This document shows positions 36,251 through 47,190 of a stretch of DNA of 64,000 nucleotides, in pieces. Source of the stretch: Trichuris trichiura (Eukaryota > Nematoda > Enoplea > Trichinellida > Trichuridae); contig JBAJFE010000005.1 of NCBI GenBank assembly GCA_037903355.1, positions 4,464,001 to 4,528,000 on the forward strand, in the 5' to 3' direction. The position numbers and the translations under genes are program-made. The notes beneath the pieces were generated by a model. That model did not search any database, was not told where the DNA came from, and saw nothing but the letters and a program-made list of their open reading frames with translations. Position 1 is the stretch's first letter. Each line of letters opens with the position of its first letter.

Positions 36251-37825
36251 AACATTGAACCAAGCTTCTCAACGTACGCCATTAAGCGGAGCAGCGTCAT
36301 TCCAAAATGATAAGTCGGGAAGCAGTTTTTTCTCATCCCGTCGCGAAAACATCTTAGCCGGGAGGTAGGAGCCAAAATTAAATTTCTACACAAAACCTTT
36401 CCTCACTGTTGTGCGACGACGCGTAAGGTGATTTCGTAGTTTCTGAGCTTACGTTTAATTACTGGAGAATAATAAGACATGTTTTTAAACATTTAAACGC
36501 CCGACGCGGCTAAGGAATTTGATATTGCAATTTTTCCAAGCCCAAAACGTTGTAGAAGTCAAATATTTGAAACTTAATTGGGCCTAGTCGGAAAGCGTCC
36601 AACAATTACAGTACTCTAACTGGATGCAGGTTTAACAATAAGAAAATTTAAATTACTGCTAGTCGCGATGGCCAAAACTTAAGCCGGTCGACATGAGTCA
36701 ACCTTTAAACAGCGCCCAAAAATGACGAGCTACAGAAAGTCCTGCTTTGGGTATTGTTGGTCAAAAAGAGATCAACTTTCGGCTTAAGCTTACGTGGCGT
36801 ACTTTCGCCGCCAACAATAATTTAAATGTTTCCACCGTTTAACCTGCAATACAGCTGCTGTACTGTACATTGAAGGAGGCATTTTGACGAAACCCCTTTA
36901 AGGTTTTACTATGAATAATAATATGCGCAGGTCTAATTATGTTCGCCAAAACGCGGCTTTTCCCTTTTCCCCAAGCTGCCACTTAGTATTTTATGTTTTA
37001 AAAAAAGGTTATTCAACGAAAACGGAAAAAGCGGCAAAATTTAGAGCCTTGCTTACGACCAGCTTGAGTCAGAGAGGAAGACAAAGCCTAATGTGAACAA
37101 AGGCGAGGAACTACTGTTTTTTGCCCAAACAAACGGGCTGAAAGGTAAAGTACACTTCATGTAAAGCATAAATGACGTCATAATAGGTAGGAACAGTCAA
37201 CTAAGAGGAACCTGAAAATGGTACAGGTTACAGTATGAGTATTAAGAAAAACGTTTTGTCCAATGCGTTATGAGGGCTAAGATTTCAGCGACTTGCATAA
37301 CAGCCAACAATAGAGCATGACATTAAGCGTGGCTTAATATGAAAAAAAAAGAAATGGTCAAGGAATGCTTGAATGTGCTAATAAATAATATAAGGTCGAG
37401 GTCAGTGTTCTTCAAAAGTCATTGATCTACAAGCAGCAGCTGTTCTTCGCACAACCCCATTACTAACCTAAATAAATGTATGTTACGGGTTTGTGCGCAG
37501 CAATGAACATTGACCTCTCTCCCCTACTGTAGTTAAAGTTTTTTTTCAATCGAATTCCTTGCAAGTGCACACTTTTACATTTTTTTAAAGAATTCACGAA
37601 AAAGACAATCAGCACTTCCAACCTCCCCAAATGGATTCGTCAATTGTTTTTCTTAGCGCAATATAGTCTCACGGACTTTAGGCAACGCTAAGTTGGCTTT
37701 CTGAACAAAAACAATTTGTTGAATTTGACGCGCTAACGCCTGTTCAGTACTTCGCTTCCGATCGCCAAGGATTGAGGGTTGGCAACGGTCTATTAAAGCC
37801 GCGGGCAGCTGAATGGATTGCTACC
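36251..37825. other. Intergenic, no gene seen
   Basis: AT-rich sequence after the PAPS transporter. The frames are short and none is recognisable. Confidence 0.4.
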
Positions 37826-37850
37826 ATATATATATATATATATATATTAT
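37826..37850. repeat. AT microsatellite
   Basis: A run of alternating TA directly abuts the long hairpin at 37854. Confidence 0.9.
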
Positions 37851-37853
37851 ATC

Positions 37854-37995
37854 AAAGCGAATGTTGATTATTTTCGTAAGTTCTAGTCTAAGTTTTAAAT
37901 ATGATACGCAAATTGATGTATATATATACACTTCAATTTGCGTATCATATTTAGAACTTAGACTAGAACTTACGAAAAGAAACAACGTTCGCTTT
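37854..37995. repeat. Long hairpin, 63-nt arms
   Basis: The left arm 37854-37916 is the reverse complement of 37933-37995 with four mismatches (94% match). A 16-nt AT-rich loop separates them. Imperfect pairing argues against a sequencing or cloning artefact. Possible origins are a foldback element or a long-hairpin RNA gene. Confidence 0.85.
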
Positions 37996-38539
37996 GAGTA
38001 TGATCAAAAATAAAAGGCGATGCCGCGTAAGTACAAAGGGGAAATCAAATGAGACAAGAAAAGGCATTGCAAATTTCATCAATCAATCAATTTTGGTGCT
38101 ACTCGTCCTCGTGTCGGCAAAAAAGGAGCAAAGAGAGACGTCGTCACTTTGCCGGAGCAAATGCAATAATCTAACCTGATAATCGTCAAGAATGATTGTT
38201 GGCCCAATTTCGGCTTTGAATAAATCGATCCAACGATGTCCACCGTTCGCAACCAATCAGTCAAGCGGCCAATTTGGTTGGACGCCAAAGCAAACGGAAG
38301 AGAGAAGCAATTTTTTTGGAACACGACCTCACTACGCGAGTTAAGGCGGAGCAGCCTCATTTTTAAAAGTCAGCTCATTCGCCAAAACATCAACGATTAT
38401 TGCCGCCCTGAGGTCGACTATTTTTTTCTTCCTTTGAACTATTGGCCTCCATAAGTCTTCTCTATGTATATATATCTACTAATACGTTACGTAAGTTATA
38501 AGCTCAGCCGCCGCCTTGTCTAGTGAACACCATCACCAT

Positions 38540-40150
38540 ATGACCATTATGGGAAAGCAAATTGTTATTGCCACTTGGTGCTCAACGGCTCTTAGTTGTT
38601 TCGCCGTACTTACATGCCTCGTCCTTGGGCCGGCAATATATACGCAAATAAATGATCTATGGGTCGAATTGGATAGCGAAATGTCCGAGTTTAAGGTACG
38701 TGTTTGCAACTTGCCAAACTTAATTTTTTGGCGCGCGCTCACAGGAAAGTTCGGACGTCCTATGGAAAGAGATGATCGCTATGGACGCAACAAGACTTAG
38801 ACGACAAGCCGGTTACTATGGCCAACCAGTCCCGGAGGGAACCACTTACGCTGGTCCAATTGCCGGCCAGCCGCGTAAGCAACGATACTTAACTAAAATC
38901 CTTTTAGACTATATATATGATAGCAATCGTAGAGCCGTCTCGGCCAAGTGGTCCCATCGCTCCCATTAGTGGTGTACAACAAGAAGTGACTGGTGGCGGA
39001 CTACCAATGGCTGCAAGCTGGGAAGAGATGTGCGAAAATTGGATCCGCTCCGGAAAAGGCGATCAACCAGGTTGCCGTTGCAGTTGCCTAAAGGCAAAAA
39101 AATGTCCAGCCGGTCTGCCAGGCCCGCCTGGACCACTAGGCTTATCCGGCCCGCATGGACCACCTGGTCAGCCAGGAAAAGCTGGCAGAGACGGAGAGGA
39201 TGTACGCGCCGAATTAATGACATTTAGGGATTGTATCAAATGTCCAACCTGCGGAGCAGGTCCGCCAGGCCCGCCGGGTGCCGAAGGTGCAGAAAAAAAG
39301 ACCTTGTACGTCCGGTCATGTGGTTAAAATGGTCTTTGCCTTTTAAGGAGTGCAAGGTTTAGCCGGCGCCCCGGGTAGGCCAGGCTATCACGGCAGCAAT
39401 GGTCTTCCCGGTACTCCCGGACCTCCAGGTCTACCGGGACCAAGCGGACCTATAGGACCGCCTGGACCAAAAGGACCTGCGGGCGCTCCGACTAAAATTA
39501 AAGTTTTCCCAAAAGGTGCCAAAGGACTAACCGGTCCTCAAGGACCTCCTGGTGATCAAGGACCAAGCGGCAAGGACGCGGCTGACGGCACAACTGGCCT
39601 TATTGGTCAGCCTGGTGTACCAGGCCAAACTGGACCGCGTGGTAGCCCTGGTCAAGCCGGACGATTCGGTTTGCCCGGAAATCCCGGACCGGATTCAATG
39701 TATTGCCCATGTCCAGCTAGAACACCGGTCTTTCCAGGAGAAGAATCAAAGCATGGCGGTCGTATTATTGGTGCTGGAAGACCGGGAGTTCAAGACGTCT
39801 TTGGAGCACGACCAGGTGGCCCTGGACGATTTCAACCAACCGGAGTCTCTGGGATCCAAGCAGGAACAGGAGCCTATGGAGGACCAGGTAGGCCAGGAAC
39901 CGTTGGCCAGATCGGCGGGGTTGGAACTCAAGGCCCTATTAGCGGTTATGGCGGTCAACCAGTCGGAAGACCAGTATATACTGTAACTACTGGACGTGCT
40001 GGAATCTCCGAAGGTACCAGACCAAATGGAAACATTGGTCAAGCAGGCTATGCAGTCAGCATTGGAACAGTTCCTTCGCGTATTGGCCCAGCAGGCGGAA
40101 GCGGACCGTCGCAGACTCCTTATAGCATAAAAAAAGGGAAAAAGACCTAG
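38540..40150 (+). CDS. Cuticle collagen
   Basis: Four exons (38540-38695, 38745-38874, 38924-39286, 39348-40150) encode 483 residues. The N-terminus is cytosolic and is followed by a membrane segment near residues 8-35. The Col_cuticle_N homology block comes next (INDLWVELDSEMSEFK, then a WKEM block) and an RLRR site at 69-72 for a furin/BLI-4-type protease. The Gly-X-Y part is broken into short triple-helical runs by cysteine clusters: CRCSCLKAKKCPAG, CIKCPTCGAGPP and YCPCPARTP. These clusters should form inter-chain disulfides. The region after about residue 310 is Gly/Pro/Gln-rich with imperfect triplets. Choosing the donor at 39286 keeps Gly-X-Y periodicity across the third intron. The gene builds the extracellular cuticle. 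AATAAA at 40189. Confidence 0.95.
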
Positions 40151-40244
40151 AAGAAGTTGTTTACTAACGCCCATATTTTGCATTTGTAAATAAAATGTAG
40201 CAAACGTTTGCTGGCCAAATATAATTACTGTTGAAAAGCGCCTC

Positions 40245-43200
40245 TTAACTTTCAGTTGAAGAATTGAATCGACTGAAATAGGCAGTCGCGTCCCTTTCTT
40301 TGCCCAAAGTGATGTTGTATATTGGATGAATGCGGCGCTTAAGAAAAATGGTATAGATTTTAAAAAAGTGAATGAAAGAAGCAAAAAAAACCCCCATTTA
40401 CCACTTCATTGCTTTTCAAGCCAACGACAGTTGGATGAGCCTGTTCGGAAGGGTCGAAATGTTGAGCAATGGACAGGCCGGAAAGAGTATAGCAAGTATG
40501 ATAGAGATCGCGATTTCTGAAGGTACTTAACATGTGTGCGCGCTTCCGAACAAAGCCTAATAGGACATACTTGCCAGGCTTGTCGATTAAACCGCCAAGC
40601 GTATGTTGACAGCAGACCAATACGTAATTCTGCAATGCTTTGCAATCGAACATAGGCATACTGTCGATTTCTGCAATAAAATATATTATTTATAACTATG
40701 GACGAACGGCAGCGCTCAACAACACGGCAACGCAAATGTTAAATTCGTGTAGCAAACTTAAAAGTTTTTGTTTTTTTCACCCACTACAAATAGCCGGCGC
40801 GGCAATAGAGCATTGATAGTCCATAAAAGAAAGTATAAACATAAAATGAAGGCACAAAAGTTATGCTTTAAAAAATTTACACATGCCGCCCTAAGGAAGC
40901 TAAGAGAAGACATTCATTTTTACATTGCTGCGTCATAGTTCACAAGAAAGAAGAACGGAACAAGAGATCATACGAACGCGAAACAAAAGCGCAGCGATCA
41001 GTCAAAGTCAGTTTGAAAAAAGACCATTTTCCAAAAAAGGCAATTAACCTCAAATGTGGAGCATCGCTCCGCTTTTTTTTAAAAGCGAACGTTGGATTAA
41101 TAGCATTTCATCATTTGAATAGCTCAAAAACCCACTGAAATATTCCAAACGTTTCGGAATAGCTGTTCTTCGGCGAATTACGCCAACCGAGATAAAGTAA
41201 CGAAACTATTAAGGCGCTATACCGCGTGCAACAGATTTAGGTACGCCCGCGCAAAGAAAAACACCGTTTTTTCAAATTTTGTTATTCATCATTAAGATCG
41301 TAATTAATTTCAGCAGATTGCGCACCGCTCTAGTGAGTAAGCAACGCCGGCAATACAGTGGCGGTTAAACATTTGCTCAAAATGGGTCTTCAAGGTCAAA
41401 CCTACATTATGTAATCAATCTGAGCATGCAAGTCAGCATGAAGAATAGTTCGTCCTCAAAAGCAGAACAAAAAAGAACGAGCAAGTTGTGAAGCACAATC
41501 ACCCTTAATATTGATTACGCGAATTTTCTATGGAGATAACCATTTGGGATTACGTAGTGACAGCAACACTACTTCGAAACAAGTAAACAGTGCTCATAAT
41601 CGATAGAATTATTTTTGCATCTGCGCTTCAATTTCAAGTTGTGCAAAAAATTAAAAGCTGCCAATAATCGACTCAATAGCTATCGGCGCAATCATTGCAG
41701 TTCGCTAATAGTCAAACATTTACCATTATACAAGTTAAGTTAAACGAGAACGCGCAAAAAAGCGCAGGCGCAAATTAATCTCGCTTTATCATCGTTGGCA
41801 ATGTTAAAGGGCGCATAGTAAAGCGAATGGCACTCATTGGTGAATATTGCAGCCTTGTTTTGCGAACCCCCGCAAAACACCTACCGTAACCTACGATCGG
41901 CAGGTTCTCTTCCGAAAAAGTCAGCCACGTTGCGCTGCCTTTACTTAAACTGACGACGATAGCGGACTACGACAGGTCGTCTTGTTCGACAAATAAAATA
42001 GCTGTATTCTGGAATGGGCTCCGAAAGGGGCAGAGGGGATAGCCTTCAAGATTTCAAGTGAGCAACAAAAGCATGACTGGCGCTTTCCCGGCAAGGAACC
42101 TGCATTTCGAAAGCTACTGTAAGTTGTTTGCAGAGCTCTGGGAAATAAGGCTGAAATGTCGAATTTACACGAAAATAAAGAATACTCACTTTGATAGGAT
42201 AAACGTTGGCATAAAATTTGGTAAGCCGCAGCTTGCCAGAAGGAATAGCAACCGTCAACCAGCTTGTTGGTACGACCGTTGAAGCCGCCTTCGTAGCGCA
42301 TTTGGCGAGAAGAAAGCCAGCGCTGCAACAATGGTGTTTAACTTAAATGTGAGCAACTCTGAATGAACAACACAAATGGAAAACTTTACAGCGAAACGCT
42401 GTGGATAAAATCGGCTGCCAATGACGTACCAGTAAACTTGCTTCGTGGGCAAGCTTCTCCCTTCCCAACAACGTCAAACATGCTATACCACAGAACGTAT
42501 AGCCGCCGTGAGCCTCGCATCCGGGCGAAGCGGCAAAACCGCCTTCGTAAGTTTGACAACCTATTATCCACTCGGCAGTCTTGTCAAACAACTTTGCATC
42601 AGCCAACTTGGTTATCTGAGCAGCAGCCGCAGCGCAATATGCCCCGCTAAATTAAACTTATTCAACATCGTGTTATATATGCTAAGTGGTATAGATTCAA
42701 TTTTTAAAATGCCATTTTTGCAAATTCATTAACCGAACAACTGGCAAACATTAGAGCAAATGCAGATGAGAAATAGAACGAATCAAATGAAGATACTCTC
42801 ACCAATGATACCTGCTCATCATTTACGCGTTCAAAGATACGGTAAAAAATTCGCACAGCTGTCAAAGTCGCACAAATAAAGTCAATTCATTTTGGAAACG
42901 TCGAGTAAGGGTTGTTTGGATACAGTTTTGCACGTTTTTTGGATTTGGAACAAATCAGTACAAAACCTTTTTTTTGTAGATTTAACTTTTGGGATCTCAA
43001 TCACCCCGCCCTTAGCGGAAGGCAGAAAAAAATAAAGCACGGCAGGAAAGTGTAAATAGCCATAGACAGTTTGCGGTGTAGGAAAACTACCTACCGTACG
43101 TCTGTCTCACCGTGATCGTGCATTTTAAAACTGCCATCGTCATTCTTCATGCGTCGTAGATAATCGAGCAGCTTTTCCCTAATTGGAAAATATGAAAACA

Positions 43201-43992
43201 AGTAGCAAAAGCAAAGTTGCTCAACCTGTCAATGACATCGTACGCTTTTTTCGTACCAATTACGCAAAGCGCCATGATTGACGCGTATGTGGTTGCCAGG
43301 TGGGCTTTCTGCCCCGGACCTCCTGGAAGTGTTTTTTAAAAATAAAAGCAGCAATACTCAATTACACCCGAATATGAACAACGTACCTCCGAAGCCACCA
43401 GTAGGAGACTGACAAGTTCGCAAAAATTCAATTGCGCTAAAAAAGTTAACAAACTAAATACGCTCAGGTTACATGTGAATTTAAGCGGCCTACTTGTTAG
43501 CCGACTCTTCGGCAAGCGGTTCACCGAGCAAGTCTAAGCCGTGCAACACCCAATAGGTCATCCAAGATCTGCTGGCGTCCATAGTCTGAAAAACAGTTAC
43601 GAAAGTGGTCATCACAGTAGCATGTTCAAACCTGATATCCGCTGGACAGCTGATTCAGACAACTTCTCAAGTATCTGACGTGCTCAGAGCGGAACAGTTT
43701 TGGACACCTGTATTATAAACAGGTAAACGTAGAATTGAAACAACTCCGACGATTCCCTTACGCGTCTTCAATTTCCCTCTGCTCAACAAAAGATTTGACG
43801 GACTCTTCAACCAATTCCTCAGTTCTTTTCTACGAAAGCCGCATATAAGCAGGGCAAGGAAAAAAAGGACTCAACCTGTTCTATCGAAGATAAAGTGTGG
43901 TAGTCACAATCATTGAAACGATACGCTGACGATATGTGAAACAAGTCTTCGCCTTGTCCGGACAGGAAAGACGCCGAATCGCTATGGTACAT
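40245..43992 (-). CDS. Protein farnesyltransferase beta subunit
   Basis: Twelve minus-strand exons: 43992-43876, 43829-43762, 43707-43632, 43585-43494, 43436-43387, 43322-43226, 43178-43095, 42646-42430, 42322-42190, 40670-40571, 40516-40402, 40337-40245. Phases agree throughout, giving 413 residues (human 437). The enzyme attaches a farnesyl group to CaaX-box proteins such as Ras and lamins. It forms an alpha-alpha barrel with the shared alpha subunit. Blocks seen: CQSPTGGFGGGPGQ, CQTYEGGFAASPG, EAHGGYTFCG, NKLVDGCYSFWQ and NRDLYHTCYTLSGLSIAQHF. The zinc ligands (Asp and Cys of DGC, His of YHTC) are all present. Intron 9 (1,519 nt) holds two dispersed repeats. The 3' end meets the collagen gene tail to tail. 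Confidence 0.95.
41881..41920 (-). repeat. Dispersed GGAACCTGC element, copy 3
   Basis: On the minus strand it reads GGAAGAGAACCTGCC, then GATCGTAGGTTACGGTAG. It lies inside a farnesyltransferase intron and is close to copy 1. Confidence 0.45.
42080..42122 (+). repeat. Dispersed GGAACCTGC element, copy 4
   Basis: Contains AAGGAACCTGCATTTCG and AAGCTACTGTAAG. Sequence similarity to copy 2 extends about 50 bases upstream. It lies inside the same farnesyltransferase intron as copy 3. Confidence 0.45.
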
Positions 43993-44637
43993 CTTCAAAT
44001 TGAGAATTCCCCGGCAAACTTTCAATAGTTGAACGTAACTCTTACAGTTAAATGATTGTCAGGATAGGCGCTTACTGTCGTTACGACTAGGCCAAAAGGA
44101 GCACGAAAAAGGTGAGGGCAAGATCAATTGAGCATTTTTCGGGATGCATAAATTTAAACAAGCTATTAGGGTAAACTCAAAACCGTACGCCATTACGTGA
44201 CGTTACATTTCACTCAATTTGTTGCTATCGAGTTAAACCAAATAACCTCAAGCAGCCTTATCTTAAGCCTCATATCAAGGCTCGTTGACTCCAAGAGCCG
44301 AAGCGCTATAAGCGCTAATCTTCAATCTGCAGTGCGTTTTGTTTAGGCAGTACGCCATCACTTGCGCTTTCTTCCACGTCTACCCGCAAATAATGCAGTA
44401 ATCATGACAACGAGCACTCTTGTTTCACACGTAATCATACAGCAAGAAAAACGCGCTAATTATTGAGCTTTCGAGTCTATTATCTGAAAAACGCTGCTTC
44501 CATTTTGATAATCATGTCAACTACCCATATTTTCTTTCCTGAAGAGCGTGCCAGCCACCTTGCTCTAACTTTACGCCAACCTAAGTCAAAATAAAAGCCA
44601 TTTGTTTAGATATAAGCGGACGGAAAAGCCTAACGGC

Positions 44638-44868
44638 GATCTTGTCACATAGGTGCCCCACTGTCTATAAAATGCAGGTTCCTTCCTGGCCAACATGCCC
44701 TTAACTTCTTGTGCCTTTACTAGAAGGCATGCCAATCAACTTTTTTTACCCTTACCGAAATCAAAGTCAAGACGAAAGCTTTATCTGTAGCCTTAGGCTT
44801 AGGTACGGGCACGAGAGGAAGGCCGGAAGACTTAGAGTAAGATTATAGGGCGCCTAGGTGACAAGATC
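44638..44868. mobile_element. MITE-like element, about 231 bp
   Basis: The ends are inverted: GATCTTGTCACATAGGTGCC at the left and, at 44848-44868, its complement with two mismatches over 21 bases. The interior has no coding capacity. It holds a copy of the dispersed GGAACCTGC motif and two TTAGGC-type units near 44792. No target-site duplication is clear. Confidence 0.5.
44671..44689 (-). repeat. Dispersed GGAACCTGC element, copy 5
   Basis: The minus strand reads CAGGAAGGAACCTGCATT. It lies within the inverted-repeat element at 44638-44868, which suggests the whole family derives from such elements. Confidence 0.45.
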
Positions 44869-45993
44869 CTAAAGCGTCATGGCTGGCAAAGTCACAAGAC
44901 GACAGTGCAACGAATAACCGCGTAACGGACGTTGCTTTTTCGATTATGAAGAACGTGCCCAATTATTTTCAGGAATAATGTTTTCTTTGCAGACAAATGG
45001 AGGAAGAGACCACGTAAACCAAAATATTTTTACCATCGGCAGCTGCACTTTCGACATATCCGTATTCGTGGTTCATCTCTGTGCCATTTCAATAGAATTA
45101 TTTCGTCGCCATATGGGCAACGTCTAACATAGAAAAGTATTACCACTGTCTGCATGAAAGTTCCTGGAGTATTTTCGACTGTAGCATTTTCTCATAATGA
45201 CGAACATTCTTTCCGGCCTTAGGAAAATGAATTGAAACGTCAGCTGATTGTTTCAAACTACAACTGCTAGATTGCCAGTTCGTTATAGCGGAGTAGCGCT
45301 CAGACGTGGTCGAACATGAATATCACAAAAGGCTTGTGGTATATCGGCTGCGGAAAAAGCTAAAGACGCCAAAGCAGTATTTAGTTCACTAAACTGCGAA
45401 TTCTTCTTCCTACTAAAGGTGACGTTGCTATTATCGATGTGTGATTCCTTTCGATCTTCGGAGTTCATCCGTAAAGTTGCACCAACCGTTAACGCAACAG
45501 CAGAACAGCATCGAAACTTTACATTTCTTCATTGCGCAACTAACTGATCAAATTCGATTCAAATGTTGCAACATCTGTTTGATTAATGAGGCGTCACCTT
45601 TACGCGTAAGCGCCTGTCATGATAGACTAACTGAACAATTGAAGAAAAACTTAAAAGTAAAAGAAGAATAAGAGATGAGTAATCATCAGACTGTGGAAAG
45701 ACTTACGAATCTGCTGATGCTATGGTAGAGATCAATAGAAATGTGTTCTGTAGAAAACGAACTTGTTAAAAAAATAAAACTGCCACTGTAGAATTTTAAC
45801 TGACCAAAATCAACGACAAAAGCAACATATTTATTGAATAGACAAAAGATGTGTTCAACTTGCGAACAACTCACGTGCTACTAGGAGCCTATTTTTCTTT
45901 CCTAATACGGCAAACCTAAACTGTTGTTCTTTTAAGACTAAAAATCATTATCAACAACAATCCATCCAAGTAATATAGGATATTTCAAAAAGC

Positions 45994-46089
45994 AAACTAT
46001 AAATGTTAGTCTTCTTGGAACGTACGCATACTGACCATCTATGGATGGTCAGTATGCGTACGTTCCAAGAAGACTAACATTTATAGTTT
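45994..46089. repeat. Perfect 46-bp palindrome with 4-nt loop
   Basis: Positions 45994-46039 are the exact reverse complement of 46044-46089, with TATG between. There are no mismatches in 46 pairs. It ends 43 bases before the target duplication of the adjoining transposon-like element. It could be a foldback insertion or a cloning/assembly artefact. Confidence 0.9.
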
Positions 46090-46132
46090 CATTGGAATGA
46101 AAAGGACAGTAGAGATTATTGAATTTATTTCA

Positions 46133-46140
46133 AAAATATT
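46133..46140. repeat. Target-site duplication, left (AAAATATT)
   Basis: AAAATATT directly precedes the left inverted repeat. The same eight bases follow the right one at 47183-47190. Confidence 0.75.
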
Positions 46141-47182
46141 GGGTCTTGTATGTTTCGCGGGCGCCGGAAGTAGAGGCGGCAACTTCAAAGGCGGTCACGT
46201 GATCATTACTACGTCACCTGAACAATGGGTGACCTAAGCTATTGTTCACTGTGTACACACGCGAGCGATGCGTATCAGCGAAGGAACGCTACACATCTGG
46301 AAACAGACGCTGCACATCTGGAAACAGTTGGCCGTTCTGGTAATTGTTTCCAAGTGCGTCCTATAACCCTGCCGGCCATCCTGTCCTGCCTAAGCCTAAG
46401 CCTAAGCCTAAGCCTAAGCCTAAACCTAAGCCTAAGCTTAAGCCTAAGCCTAAGCCTAAGCCTAAGCCTAAGCTTAAGCCTAAGCCTAAGCCTAAGCCTA
46501 AGCCTAAGCCTAAGCCTAAACCCAAGCCTAAGCTTAAGCCTAAGCCTAAGCCTAAGCCTAAGCCTAAGCCTAAACCTTAACATGACGCGTGTTCGTTGCT
46601 GCTGTTGGGTTTTGCAGTTTTGACCGTGGCGCAAACGACAAGAAGCATAGCGCAAAGTAACGTTATTTAGCGATCACTGAACAAGCGAGCAATGAGTAAC
46701 GCAAAAAGGGAAAAGCATACGTACTGCTAACGCAGGCGATCAGCCTGACGAAGGCGACGCGTCGATTTCGCTAGAGGCGCATCCGACGGGTTCACTCGGG
46801 TGTACCTAATCAGGCAGAAGGCGTCAGTGCCTCCTTACGGTGCCTCCACTTGTCGACGGCAAGTTGTCACTAGATCCCGGGACAGACATAAAGCAGAATG
46901 AGATTTACCCTGTCTACCAAGGCACGCCTCAGCTCGGAAAGTTGACCTGCGATGTTTTTCAGGAATTCCTAGACGACGTCTCAGCTTGAACACCTGCAAG
47001 CCCCATTGTGTTTCCCGTAACTTGAATGCATGCACATCTGCTAAATTCCATCCTTTCACTAAACCTGACGATAACGTCCGTCCTGTTGCGCCGATAACAA
47101 CCATTTATTACGCCGTAGATTCGCAGATAACGCTTTGAAGAAGCCGGCTACACTTCCGGCGCCCGCGAAACATACTAGACCC
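46141..47182. mobile_element. Non-autonomous TIR DNA transposon with telomere-type array
   Basis: The 31-bp terminal inverted repeats lie at 46141-46171 and 47152-47182 and begin GGGTCTTGTATG; they differ at one base. They are flanked by an 8-bp duplication (46133-46140, 47183-47190). Imperfect similarity continues some 20 bases inward. The 1,042-bp element has no transposase frame. It carries a 192-bp array of GCCTAA units (46388-46579). An 8-bp target site fits hAT-, P- or Merlin-type transposases; the family is not decided. It is the only clearly delimited TIR element in the window. Confidence 0.8.
46388..46579. repeat. Interstitial telomere-type array (TTAGGC)n
   Basis: About 32 tandem hexamers of GCCTAA, the complement of the nematode telomere unit TTAGGC, with scattered variants (GCTTAA, ACCTAA). 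The array lies inside the transposon-like element, so it is not simply a chromosome end. Lys-Pro and Leu-Ser repeat frames across it are by-products of the hexamer. Confidence 0.95.
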
Positions 47183-47190
47183 AAAATATT

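Larger units (their letters stand above)
43993..45993. other. Intergenic with small repeats
   Basis: Upstream of the farnesyltransferase gene. Two head-to-head frames with protein-like composition (minus 45468-45283; plus about 45470-45670) could be exons of unrecognised genes, but no splice model or family supports them. A small inverted-repeat element lies at 44638-44868. Confidence 0.35.

Noticed and set aside
45283..45671. Head-to-head frames that look protein-like
   Set aside because: Could be exons, but no consistent gene model or similarity supports them, so they are not called as genes.
46275..46655. Long Lys-Pro, Leu-Ser and Arg-Leu repeat frames on both strands
   Set aside because: They are the direct result of the GCCTAA hexamer array; three frames are open simply because the unit has no stops.
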